From Lachnospiraceae bacterium (lineage in GTDB: Bacteria; Bacillota; Clostridia; Lachnospirales; Lachnospiraceae): a DNA stretch of 48,552 bases. This document shows, piece by piece, positions 1 to 7,351 of the stretch (position 1 is its first letter; each line of letters begins with the position of its first letter). The position numbers and the translations under genes were made by a program. The stretch is taken from positions 1 to 48,552 of the forward strand of contig JAFLSX010000012.1 in assembly GCA_022510705.1 (NCBI GenBank), in the 5' to 3' direction. The notes below the pieces were generated by a model. The model made no database searches. It was not told the origin of the DNA and saw only the letters and a list, made by a program, of their open reading frames with translations.

Positions 1-1101
1 CTCACCCATCAGCACGTTGAATACAGCCTGTGTACCCACGATCTGAGAAGAAGGCGTAACCAGAGGCGGCTCACCCAGATCCTTACGCACCCTGGGGATT
101 TCCTTCAATACATCATAGTACTTATCTTCTGCGTTCTGCTCCTTCAACTGGCTCACCATGTTGGAAAGCATACCGCCGGGTACCTGATACAGCAGGGTCT
201 TGATATCCACACCCATTACCTTAGGATTCAAGAGGCCGCTTGCCAGACACTCATCTCTATAAGGTCTGAAGTAATCTGCGATTTCCGCAAGTAAGTTCTG
301 ATCATAACCTGTATCATAGGGAGTGCCCTTGAAGGTCTCCACCATAACCTCGGTAGCTGGCTGGGAAGTACCCATTGCAAAAGGTGACATCGCACAGTCA
401 ATGACATCCACGCCTGCTTCTACTGCCTTTAAGTAGGTCATGCCTGCTACACCGGAGGTATAGTGGGTATGCAGCTGAATGGGCAACTTGGTAGCTGCTT
501 TCATCTCACGGATCATCTCGGATGCTTTATAAGGAACCAACAGACCGGCCATATCCTTGATACAGATAGAATCCGCACCCATTTCCTCGATCTTCTTTGC
601 CATGTCAATCCAGTATTCCATGGTATAGGCATCACCCAAAGTATAAGAAAGCGCTACCTGTGCATGGCCGCGGCCTTCCTGCGCTTTGATCTTATTGGTA
701 GCATTTACAGCTTCCTGCAGATTACGTAAATCATTCAAGCAGTCAAAAATACGAATGATGTCGATACCGTTTGCAATGGATTTCTCCACGAAACTATCTA
801 CCACGTCGTCTGCATAGGGTCTGTAACCCAAAATGTTCTGCCCTCTGAAGAGCATCTGCAGCTTGGTATTCTTGAATCCGTCCTTCAATTTTCTGAGTCT
901 GTCCCAAGGATCCTCCTTTAAGAATCTCAAAGATGCATCAAAGGTAGCACCACCCCAGCACTCTACGGAGTTATATCCTACTTTATCCATCTTATCAATG
1001 ATGGGGAGCATCAGTTCGGTAGGCATTCTTGTAGCAATCAGGGACTGATGCGCATCACGCAAGACGGTTTCTGTTATTTTAATCGGTTTTGCTTCTGACA
1101 T
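1..1101 (-). CDS. oadA: OadA/PycB-type carboxyltransferase subunit (3' end missing)
   Basis: First 367 codons of a biotin-dependent carboxyltransferase of the DRE-TIM/HMGL-like family (oxaloacetate decarboxylase alpha, pyruvate carboxylase subunit B, transcarboxylase 5S). It moves carboxyl groups between oxaloacetate/pyruvate and carrier-bound biotin in the cytoplasm. Visible family motifs are LRDAHQS near residue 14, ECWGGATFDA near 47, MLFRGQN near 84 and the metal-binding LHTHYTSG near 206. The ATG at 1101 has AGGAGG nine bases upstream. The gene runs off the left edge, so the C-terminal PYC_OADA domain, and any biotinyl domain of its own, cannot be seen. It is the last visible gene of the decarboxylase operon that starts at 5250. 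Oxaloacetate as substrate is inferred from the family and the adjacent oadB. Confidence 0.93.
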   Translation of the reverse strand, partial: MSEAKPIKITETVLRDAHQSLIATRMPTELMLPIIDKMDKVGYNSVECWGGATFDASLRFLKEDPWDRLRKLKDGFKNTKLQMLFRGQNILGYRPYADDVVDSFVEKSIANGIDIIRIFDCLNDLRNLQEAVNATNKIKAQEGRGHAQVALSYTLGDAYTMEYWIDMAKKIEEMGADSICIKDMAGLLVPYKASEMIREMKAATKLPIQLHTHYTSGVAGMTYLKAVEAGVDVIDCAMSPFAMGTSQPATEVMVETFKGTPYDTGYDQNLLAEIADYFRPYRDECLASGLLNPKVMGVDIKTLLYQVPGGMLSNMVSQLKEQNAEDKYYDVLKEIPRVRKDLGEPPLVTPSSQIVGTQAVFNVLMGE

Positions 1102-1144
1102 TTCCTGTTTCCTCCTATATATAATTTTATACTTATACTTTCTT

Positions 1145-1234
1145 CAGCTTCTTTAAGCTGTGTTCCTCAGCTTTATAAGCTGTATTATCCAGCTTTTTTA
1201 AGCTGTGTTCCTCAGCTTTATAAGCTGTGTATTC
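1145..1234. repeat. two tandem copies of a 45-bp palindrome-bearing repeat
   Basis: Copy 1 is 1145-1189 and copy 2 is 1190-1234. Each copy holds two short palindromic boxes of the form CAGCTT-N(3-4)-AAGCTG, so four boxes lie in a row. The copies differ at only a few positions. They sit in the oadB-oadA gap, about 40 bases upstream of the oadA start, and would form a string of small hairpins in the transcript. Confidence 0.85.
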
Positions 1235-1340
1235 GTAATTTCCGCAAAGCGGAAATTACTCATCGCGCTTCGCGCTCTATATTTCCAATCGTCTGAGCTG
1301 CTGCTCATGCGAGCATGGCATCAGCCAGCCGCTTGGAAAT
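1235..1340. other. cluster of three inverted repeats in the oadB-oadA spacer
   Basis: Three dyads lie side by side. A perfect 11-bp stem with a 3-base loop pairs 1235-1245 with 1249-1259. A CGCG/CGCG stem with a 3-base loop spans 1264-1274. A longer structure pairs ATTTCCAATCG (1281-1291) with CGCTTGGAAAT (1330-1340), 10 of 11 bases matching, and encloses a 5-bp hairpin at 1302-1315. No U-run follows any of them on the minus strand, so they do not look like terminators. With the tandem repeat at 1145-1234 they fill almost the whole gap. Dispersed intergenic repeats (REP/MITE-like) or mRNA processing and stability structures are both possible. Confidence 0.75.
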
Positions 1341-1348
1341 GCACAGCT

Positions 1349-2500
1349 TTAAAATACACCGTATATCGCCATAAAGGTACCGGCAGCTACGGCCGTACCG
1401 ATAACGCCTGCTACGTTCGGTCCCATCGCATGCATCAAAAGGAAGTTGGTGGGATCTGCCTCCGCACCTACCTTTTGGGATACGCGGGCTGCCATAGGTA
1501 CTGCGGACACGCCGGCAGAACCGATAAGCGGATTAACCTTTCCATGGGTTATCAGACACATCAGCTTACCGAAGATCACACCCGCTACCGTACCGAATAT
1601 GAATGCTGCAAGACCCAAAAATACGATCTTAATAGTATCCCAGTTTAAGAACGCCTCAGCACTGGTAGTTGCACCTACGGAAGTACCTAACAGGATAACC
1701 ACGATATACATCATGGCATTGGAAGCCGTTTCGGTCAACTGTCTTACCACGCCGGATTCTTTGAATAAGTTGCCTAACATCAGCATACCTACAAGGGGCG
1801 CTGTGGTAGGAAGAATCAGGCTCACTACAATGGTAACCACGATGGGGAATAAGATTCTTTCCAGCTTGGATACCGGACGAAGCTGTGCCATTTTGATCTT
1901 TCTTTCCTTTTCGGTGGTCAACAGCTTCATAAAAGGCGGCTGGATAATTGGTACCAGTGCCATATAAGAGTAAGCAGCAACGGCAATAGGGCCCATTAGA
2001 CCAGTTTGTCCCAGCTTACCGGCTAAGAAAATGGAAGTAGGACCGTCAGCACCGCCGATAATGGAAATAGCTGCTGCAGCCATTCCGTTGAAGCCTAAAC
2101 CAATTGCGCCAAAATAAGCTGCAAAAATACCAAACTGCGCTGCCGCTCCCAAGAGGAAGCTCTTGGGGTTTGCAATCAAGGGACCAAAGTCCGTCATAGC
2201 ACCCACACCCATAAATATCAGGGACGGCAGAATTGCATATTCGTCCAGAATGTAAAAATAGTACAGTAAGCCGCCCACTCCATTTGCCGAATCCTCTGCA
2301 TGACGCATAATATCCGGATAAATGTTTACAAGCAGCATACCGAATGCAATCGGCAATAAGAGCAAGGGTTCAAATTCATGTCTTATGGCCAGATAAAGGA
2401 AAAAGCAGGCAAATCCTATCATCACATAGTTTCCAACCGTCAGATTGAAAAACGCCGTCTGATGAAGCAGATTGTCCAGCGTACTTGTTATGTATTCCAT
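1349..2500 (-). CDS. oadB: Na+-translocating decarboxylase beta subunit (OadB)
   Basis: A 383-residue polytopic membrane protein of the OadB/MmdB/GcdB family. It decarboxylates carboxybiotin and uses the energy to export sodium. It has many hydrophobic helices and the highly conserved GADGPTSIF motif near residue 150, where the family has its sodium- and biotin-site aspartate. Other family-typical stretches are SAGVSAVPMAARV and the HAMGPNVAGVIGTA segment near the C terminus. Length is close to the usual 370-430. It lies between the biotin carrier gene (start 2908) and oadA (start 1101). A 247-base hairpin-rich spacer separates it from oadA, whereas the other genes of the operon are tightly packed. 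Identity is secure from the motif; the partnered substrate is inferred from context. Confidence 0.95.
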   Translation of the reverse strand: MEYITSTLDNLLHQTAFFNLTVGNYVMIGFACFFLYLAIRHEFEPLLLLPIAFGMLLVNIYPDIMRHAEDSANGVGGLLYYFYILDEYAILPSLIFMGVGAMTDFGPLIANPKSFLLGAAAQFGIFAAYFGAIGLGFNGMAAAAISIIGGADGPTSIFLAGKLGQTGLMGPIAVAAYSYMALVPIIQPPFMKLLTTEKERKIKMAQLRPVSKLERILFPIVVTIVVSLILPTTAPLVGMLMLGNLFKESGVVRQLTETASNAMMYIVVILLGTSVGATTSAEAFLNWDTIKIVFLGLAAFIFGTVAGVIFGKLMCLITHGKVNPLIGSAGVSAVPMAARVSQKVGAEADPTNFLLMHAMGPNVAGVIGTAVAAGTFMAIYGVF

Positions 2501-2533
2501 TGAATGACCTCCTGTAATATTGCTCCTAATCGA

Positions 2534-2908
2534 TTAGTTTAAGGTTGCAAGCACTTTTCCTGCCTCTACAGCATCACCAACGGATACTTCGATGCTTGCT
2601 ACAGTACCGTCTTCAGGAGCTACTACGGGAATCTCCATCTTCATAGCTTCGATGGTAACCACAGCATCACCCTTCTTAACAGCTGTGCCTACAGCAGCGT
2701 CAATCTTAAATACCTTACCTGCTGCACCGGCCTCAACCTTGATGCTGCCTGCCGCACCGCTTGCTGCACTAGCTGCTTTGGGGGCTGCTTTAGGAGCTGC
2801 CTTGGGGGCTGCCGGAGCCTTTACGGGGGTAGCAGCGCCAGTGGACGCACCTTCCTCTACTACTACATCATATACGTTTCCATTTACGGTAATGGTATAA
2901 TTCTTCAT
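2534..2908 (-). CDS. biotin carboxyl carrier subunit
   Basis: A 124-residue biotinyl protein (OadC/MmdC/transcarboxylase 1.3S type). The C-terminal biotinyl-lipoyl fold carries EAMKMEI; its lysine is the expected biotinylation site. The N-terminal ~25 residues form a short beta-rich start (YTITVNGNVYDVVVEE), followed by a flexible Ala/Pro/Lys linker of about 35 residues made of repeated APKAAPKAA units, and then the biotin domain. I start it at the ATG at 2908, which has GGAGG eight bases upstream. A TTG at 2923 would place the ribosome binding site inside the coding region. It would shuttle carboxyl groups between the carboxyltransferases encoded at 3820-5250 and 1-1101 and the OadB pump. 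Confidence 0.93.
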   Translation of the reverse strand: MKNYTITVNGNVYDVVVEEGASTGAATPVKAPAAPKAAPKAAPKAASAASGAAGSIKVEAGAAGKVFKIDAAVGTAVKKGDAVVTIEAMKMEIPVVAPEDGTVASIEVSVGDAVEAGKVLATLN

Positions 2909-2923
2909 TTTTTTATCCTCCAA

Positions 2924-3802
2924 TTATCTTCTTTTTCTAATGCTTCTGACCACAAAGCCGTCTGTGCTCACGCTGCCCTCATAAGCTGCGATTGCTGCGG
3001 CGATCACGGCTGCCAGCTCACAGTCGTCACCCTGTTTTTCTTCTTTTTCAATAATCTGTGCAATGGTGTTATCCACTGCCTCTTCCTGTATACTCTTCTT
3101 TTCTGCCTTGTTCTTCTTACTCAGCTTCTCCTGCAGCTTGGGAATACCTCCCATAGCCCAGATTACCAGACTGATTAAGATCAGAACAGAAAATACAGTC
3201 CCCATACCCATCAGGGTATCCATAGCCGCTCTGCCCATGAGTTCGCCCATGGAACGCTCTATATTTAAACTGCAGGACTCCACGGTAAGGAATATATCAT
3301 TGCTCAGAATCACCTCTGCCTCCGCAGCGATAGGTTCTCCCTTACTGTTGGTAAGGGTACCTGTCACGGGAACCGTAACAATGATGGTTTTCTTGTCGTT
3401 AGAATATTTGTAGCTTCCTACAAGATTACTGCTGGTATCAATATCTCCCATGGTGTGATACGCACTGTTAAAGGAAACAATACCGTTTAAAATGGCATTT
3501 CCCTCCACGCTGATTTCAGGCACATCATAGACCAGGCCATACTGAGTTGTAAAAATATAGAAAGCATAGTTCAAATCCTGCTCGGTTAAATATTTCAGCT
3601 CCTCAACACCATAGTCACTTTGATACTGCTCTGCCCGTGCGTCATCAAAATAATAGGTCATATAGGGAACCATGAAATCGGTAGCTATGGTAACAGCAGT
3701 TTCTCCTCTGTTCCTTTCGGCCTGAGTTAGTTTTTCTTCTCCGCAGGCAGTAAGTCCTAACAGGCAAGTGAGCATACATAACATTATCAATATTTTTTTC
3801 AT
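2924..3802 (-). CDS. lipoprotein fused to OadG-type gamma subunit
   Basis: A 292-residue protein in three parts. Residues 1-20 are a lipoprotein signal (positively charged start, hydrophobic stretch, Cys20 in a LTAC lipobox). Residues ~21-190 are a domain I do not recognise, predicted to lie outside the membrane. Residues ~197-218 are a transmembrane helix followed by a charged Lys/Glu-rich tail with the ELAAVIAAAIAAYEG and FVVRSIRKRR segments typical of clostridial OadG/MmdD gamma subunits. Normal OadG is about 80-130 residues and has only the helix and tail. The topology is consistent: outside N terminus, one crossing, inside tail, where OadG contacts the carboxyltransferase and carrier. 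It ends 15 bases before the carrier start. The role of the extra extracytoplasmic domain is unknown. Confidence 0.82.
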   Translation of the reverse strand: MKKILIMLCMLTCLLGLTACGEEKLTQAERNRGETAVTIATDFMVPYMTYYFDDARAEQYQSDYGVEELKYLTEQDLNYAFYIFTTQYGLVYDVPEISVEGNAILNGIVSFNSAYHTMGDIDTSSNLVGSYKYSNDKKTIIVTVPVTGTLTNSKGEPIAAEAEVILSNDIFLTVESCSLNIERSMGELMGRAAMDTLMGMGTVFSVLILISLVIWAMGGIPKLQEKLSKKNKAEKKSIQEEAVDNTIAQIIEKEEKQGDDCELAAVIAAAIAAYEGSVSTDGFVVRSIRKRR

Positions 3803-3819
3803 ATTAAGTATCTCCCTTT

Positions 3820-5250
3820 CTAAACTGTTCCATGCTTCTTGACCGGACGTTCTTCACACTTCGTAAACAACATCTCAAAAGCGCCGATCACATATTTTCT
3901 GGTATCGGCCGGCTCTACGATCTGGTCAACATATCCTCTCCTTGCAGCGCTGGCTGCACTGGTCTGCAATGCCGCATATTCAGCAGCCTTTTCCTTGATC
4001 ACATCAGCACCCTGACCTTCATACATGATCTTAGCCGCCAGATTAGCATCCATAGAACCTATTTCCGCATCCGGCCATGCCATAGTAATGTCTGCTCCGA
4101 TCGCCTTGGAATTCATTGCTATATAAGCACTGCCTAAAGCCTTGCCGATGATCACATTGACCTTGGGTACATTTGCATTGGCAAAAGTATATGTAAGATG
4201 CGCTACTGCAGCTGCAATCTTCTTTTCACTGCATTCACATGCCTTATATCCGGTTACATTGGTAAGGGTCAGTACCGGAATATCAAAAGCGTCACAGAAG
4301 TTTACAAAATCAGCAGCTTTCTCACAGCCCTTAGGGGACAATACAGCCTCGTACTTCTCCGCTACATTACCCTCCTCATCTAACTTCTCGCTTCTGTTGG
4401 CAACTGCTCCCACCGTTACACCGTCCAAGCGGATAAAGCCTGTTACCATATCCTTTGCATAGTCAGCCTTGACCTCAACAAAATCATTGTTATCCGCCAA
4501 AACAGCAAGTGCCGCTGCAGTATCTCCCTTAAAGCTTGCCAAATCTGCAGTCAGTCTATTCAAATCATCGGTACATTCGTCAAAGGCCAGATTCTCTTCG
4601 TTATTAGCAGGTAATATAGAAACCAGCTTCCTGATGCCAGCCAGTATTTCTGCTTCTTCTCCTGTAAAATCCACATTGCCTGCTTCTCCACTCTGGAATG
4701 CTGCGGAAGAAGTATCACATTTTGCAGTGGTATTACCTGCCAGTGCATTGGGTGAATTTACAAACAATTTTGCAGATTTGGATTCCATGAAAGTAAAGTC
4801 AGACATAGCGGTCATTACGGCAAGTCCGCCGCCGCAATTGCCAAATACCGCGCTGATCTGAGGAATGACACCTGAAGCATCGGTCATTTTACGGTAGATG
4901 GTACCAAATGCATCCAATGCATCGGTCGCCTCCTGCAATCTAAGACCTGCGGAATCCAGCAGACCTACTACAGGTGCTCCCGTCTTCATTGCCAGGTCAT
5001 AGAGATTGGCAATTTTTCTGGCATGCATTTCACCGACAGTACCGTTTAAAACGGATGCATCCTGGCTGTATACATACACCAGATTGCCATTGATCACTCC
5101 ATAGCCGGTGATAACGCCGTCAGAAGGAGTTTGAGTCTGTTTCAGATTGAAATCTGTAGCTCTGGCGGTTACCATGGCGCCGATTTCAACGAAACTGTTG
5201 TCGTCGAGCAAAGCTTCAATTCTTTGACTCGCTTTTGAAGTACTACTCAT
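3820..5250 (-). CDS. MmdA/PccB-type carboxyltransferase subunit
   Basis: A 476-residue acyl-CoA carboxyltransferase of the crotonase-like family that includes methylmalonyl-CoA decarboxylase alpha, propionyl-CoA carboxylase beta and transcarboxylase 12S. The N half shows RIEALLDDNSFVEIGA, SDGVITGYG and the oxyanion-hole loop GNCGGGLAVMTAM near 138. The C half shows the second oxyanion loop, GKALGSAYIAMNSKAIGAD, near 370, and AWPDAEIGSMDA. Typical members are ~510 residues; this one lacks the usual ~30-residue N-terminal helix. It is first in the operon, with GGAGGG upstream of the ATG at 5250. The acyl-CoA substrate (methylmalonyl-, malonyl- or glutaconyl-CoA) cannot be read from sequence; methylmalonyl-CoA is the default inference. 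Confidence 0.88.
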   Translation of the reverse strand: MSSTSKASQRIEALLDDNSFVEIGAMVTARATDFNLKQTQTPSDGVITGYGVINGNLVYVYSQDASVLNGTVGEMHARKIANLYDLAMKTGAPVVGLLDSAGLRLQEATDALDAFGTIYRKMTDASGVIPQISAVFGNCGGGLAVMTAMSDFTFMESKSAKLFVNSPNALAGNTTAKCDTSSAAFQSGEAGNVDFTGEEAEILAGIRKLVSILPANNEENLAFDECTDDLNRLTADLASFKGDTAAALAVLADNNDFVEVKADYAKDMVTGFIRLDGVTVGAVANRSEKLDEEGNVAEKYEAVLSPKGCEKAADFVNFCDAFDIPVLTLTNVTGYKACECSEKKIAAAVAHLTYTFANANVPKVNVIIGKALGSAYIAMNSKAIGADITMAWPDAEIGSMDANLAAKIMYEGQGADVIKEKAAEYAALQTSAASAARRGYVDQIVEPADTRKYVIGAFEMLFTKCEERPVKKHGTV

Positions 5251-5343
5251 GTTTTCAGCCCTCCATTTATTGTAAAAAAATAATAGCTATATAACAAGGG
5301 GGAGCTGTTTACTCATAAAGTGCAAACGCCTACCACCCCATTA

Positions 5344-5393
5344 TTAACGCTTGTACTATTGTAACATAAAATATGTAATTGTACTAGCATTAA
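5344..5393 (-). promoter_or_regulatory. 50-bp dyad with candidate extended -10 promoter of the decarboxylase operon
   Basis: Left arm 5344-5368 and right arm 5372-5393 are imperfect inverted repeats (TTAA-GCT-GTAC-AT-ACATA shared, with one short gap). On the minus strand an extended -10 (TG at 5366-5365, TACAAT at 5363-5358) lies at the dyad centre, about 110 bases upstream of the first gene. No convincing -35 is visible. No U-run follows, so it is not a terminator for the upstream carboxypeptidase gene. An operator overlapping the promoter is the simplest reading; the regulator is unknown. Confidence 0.4.
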
Positions 5394-5400
5394 TTTTGTT

Positions 5401-6702
5401 TTATAGGATGTATTTTTCCAAAATCAGTTTTAAACACCAGAAGAAATCAATGGCTTCTATTTCCCCGGCCGTAACGATGATGTCCTCACGCAGAACGGTA
5501 TCCCCTAACATATAGCGGATATATCCGATTTCTTCTCCCACATGGACCGGAGCTTCCAGCTCCGTATAGACCTTCCAGACTGCCTCTATGTGCTCCTCTT
5601 CTGAAAGCAGCACTTGCCACTCACCGCCCGTCTCCGGTTCTGCGCCAAAATACTCCTCTCCGTCAGGAGTAATGGTTCCCTCTAAAAGTTTTACCTCCAC
5701 GTAGGCCGTCTGGTCCAATCCCTGTGTCTGTCCCTCCAGTACCGGGATCGGATTTAATACGCGCTCATCATAAATTGCTTCCGAAAAGCCATGATAGGTA
5801 TAGTGCTCCAGACCGTAGGTAAATAATTCCCGGGCATCAGCCCATTTATAGGTTTTATTATTCGGCCATCCGCAAGCTAAGAGAGCAATGGTAAAACGCT
5901 TGCCATCCCGCTCTAAGGCTCCTACGTAACAATAGCCTGCTTTATTCGTAAATCCCGTTTTTCCGGAAAGCGCTCCATCCATCATATTTAAAAACGCATT
6001 GTGATTGCTGCAGGAAAAACTCCTGCCTTCACTGTTTGTAAAGGAATAGGAAGCAGTTCTGGTAATGGCCAAAAATTCCTCTGCCTTCGGGGAATGAAAT
6101 GCACAGTACGCCATGATCCTGGCCAAGTCACTGGCCGTAGTGCCATGGGTATACTCAACCGCATTTCCCTCCCCATCTATGATCGTCCGGGTAGCATCCA
6201 GACCGTTGGGGGTAATAAACCGAGTATTTTCACAGCCAATTTCCGCAGCCTTGGCATTCATCATATCAGCAAAACCCTCCATACTGCCGCCCACATGTTC
6301 GGCAATGGCTACCGCGGAATCATTGTGGGATTCTAACATCAGAGAATAGAGCAGATCCCGCAGAAGAAAATGCTCTCCGGCATTCATAAAGAGCTTTACC
6401 TTGGGCATACTCGCCGCATAGGCAGATGCCTCTACCACTTCATCCAAATCTGCATTTTCCAATGCTATAATGCAGGTCATGATCTTGGTTGTGCTGGCAT
6501 TGGACAAAAACTCTTCTCCGTTTTTCTCATAGAGTACTCTTCCTGTATCCGCATCCATCAAAACCGCCGCTGTGGCATACAGAGAAAGCTCCTCTTCTGC
6601 CTTAGCAGGTATCGGGTACATGAGCGTATGCAGTACTGTCAAAAGCGCCGCCAATAAGCAGCCTTTTTTTAAAACCTCCCTATTTTTTATAAAAAAATAC
6701 AT
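5401..6702 (-). CDS. dacF: D-alanyl-D-alanine carboxypeptidase (PBP5/DacF type)
   Basis: A 433-residue penicillin-binding protein that removes the terminal D-Ala from peptidoglycan side chains outside the membrane. It has a basic start and hydrophobic signal segment (cleavage likely after PAKA, residue ~35), then the three active-site motifs: S70-T-T-K, S125-H-N and K248-T-G. The C-terminal ~150 residues form the PBP5-like beta domain and end in a hydrophobic, amphipathic stretch (IDFFWCLKLILEKYIL), as expected for membrane attachment. The ATG at 6702 has only a weak upstream purine tract and lies in the 3' arm of a terminator-like hairpin. A strong GGGAGG lies inside the coding region at residues 8-10, but no start codon sits at a usable distance from it, so I keep 6702. 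It follows scpB. Confidence 0.92.
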   Translation of the reverse strand: MYFFIKNREVLKKGCLLAALLTVLHTLMYPIPAKAEEELSLYATAAVLMDADTGRVLYEKNGEEFLSNASTTKIMTCIIALENADLDEVVEASAYAASMPKVKLFMNAGEHFLLRDLLYSLMLESHNDSAVAIAEHVGGSMEGFADMMNAKAAEIGCENTRFITPNGLDATRTIIDGEGNAVEYTHGTTASDLARIMAYCAFHSPKAEEFLAITRTASYSFTNSEGRSFSCSNHNAFLNMMDGALSGKTGFTNKAGYCYVGALERDGKRFTIALLACGWPNNKTYKWADARELFTYGLEHYTYHGFSEAIYDERVLNPIPVLEGQTQGLDQTAYVEVKLLEGTITPDGEEYFGAEPETGGEWQVLLSEEEHIEAVWKVYTELEAPVHVGEEIGYIRYMLGDTVLREDIIVTAGEIEAIDFFWCLKLILEKYIL

Positions 6703-6739
6703 AGCAGCAACTTTCTTTCGCTTCGTTGCTACTATGTAT
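6697..6739 (-). terminator. terminator-like hairpin overlapping the dacF start
   Basis: Bases 6697-6711 pair with 6725-6739 (15 bp, one mismatch, 13-base loop). On the minus strand the 3' arm is followed at once by a run of T residues (about 6691-6697). It lies after the scpB stop (6758) and looks like the intrinsic terminator of the scp operon, yet its 3' arm contains the dacF ATG (6700-6702). Confidence 0.7.
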
Positions 6740-6757
6740 ATGAGTTTCTCCTTCTTT

Positions 6758-7351
6758 TTAAACCACTTCTGTTCCGGATTGCAGCATACCGGCTTCTGCT
6801 TCCGCCTGCTGCTTAAACTCCTCTACCTGCACAGTGGAAAGTTCGGGCAGCTCGTCTAAGGAACGAACGCCAAAACAGCGTAAAAATTGCTCCGTGGTAC
6901 CAAACAACAGCGGTCTTCCGGGTGCGTCTAATCTGCCTAATTCCGTAATCAGATCATACTCCAAAAGTTTGTTGATCGCATGGTCACAGCTGACGCCGCG
7001 GATGCGTTCCACTTCCAGACGGGTAACCGGCTGTTTATAGGCAACGATAGAGAGGGTTTCCATCACCGTATCCGTCAATACCATCTTTCTGGGCGTCTTG
7101 GCAATTTTAATCAAATACTCGTAATGTTCCGCTTTGGTAGTCAGCTGTACGCTCTCCTCCAGCCACAACAGGGAAATCCCCCTGTTTTCCTCCTCATATC
7201 GCTCTTGCATTCCTGCAAGCACATCTTTTACTTCCTTTTCTTCCATCTCCAGCACCGAAGCCAGTCTGCTTATTTCCACAGCTTCTCCCATGGTAAACAG
7301 AATGGCTTCCAGCACTGCCTCTGCTTTTTGTCTCTCCATATTTCCTCTCAT
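6758..7351 (-). CDS. scpB: segregation and condensation protein B
   Basis: A 197-residue ScpB, the double winged-helix subunit that works with ScpA and SMC to condense and segregate the chromosome. Recognisable stretches are LEAILFTMGEAV near the start, the PVTRLEVERIRGV segment near 107 and GRPLLFGTTEQFLRCFGVRSLDELPEL near 150, all family hallmarks. Length is normal. Its ATG at 7351 overlaps the scpA stop (ATGA type), which points to translational coupling. A second in-frame ATG at 7339 is possible but has a cramped ribosome binding site. Confidence 0.95.
   Translation of the reverse strand: MRGNMERQKAEAVLEAILFTMGEAVEISRLASVLEMEEKEVKDVLAGMQERYEEENRGISLLWLEESVQLTTKAEHYEYLIKIAKTPRKMVLTDTVMETLSIVAYKQPVTRLEVERIRGVSCDHAINKLLEYDLITELGRLDAPGRPLLFGTTEQFLRCFGVRSLDELPELSTVQVEEFKQQAEAEAGMLQSGTEVV

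Noticed and set aside
1145..1234. Tandem repeat considered as a CRISPR array
   Set aside because: Only two direct copies, no spacers of even length and no cas genes; the units are internally palindromic.
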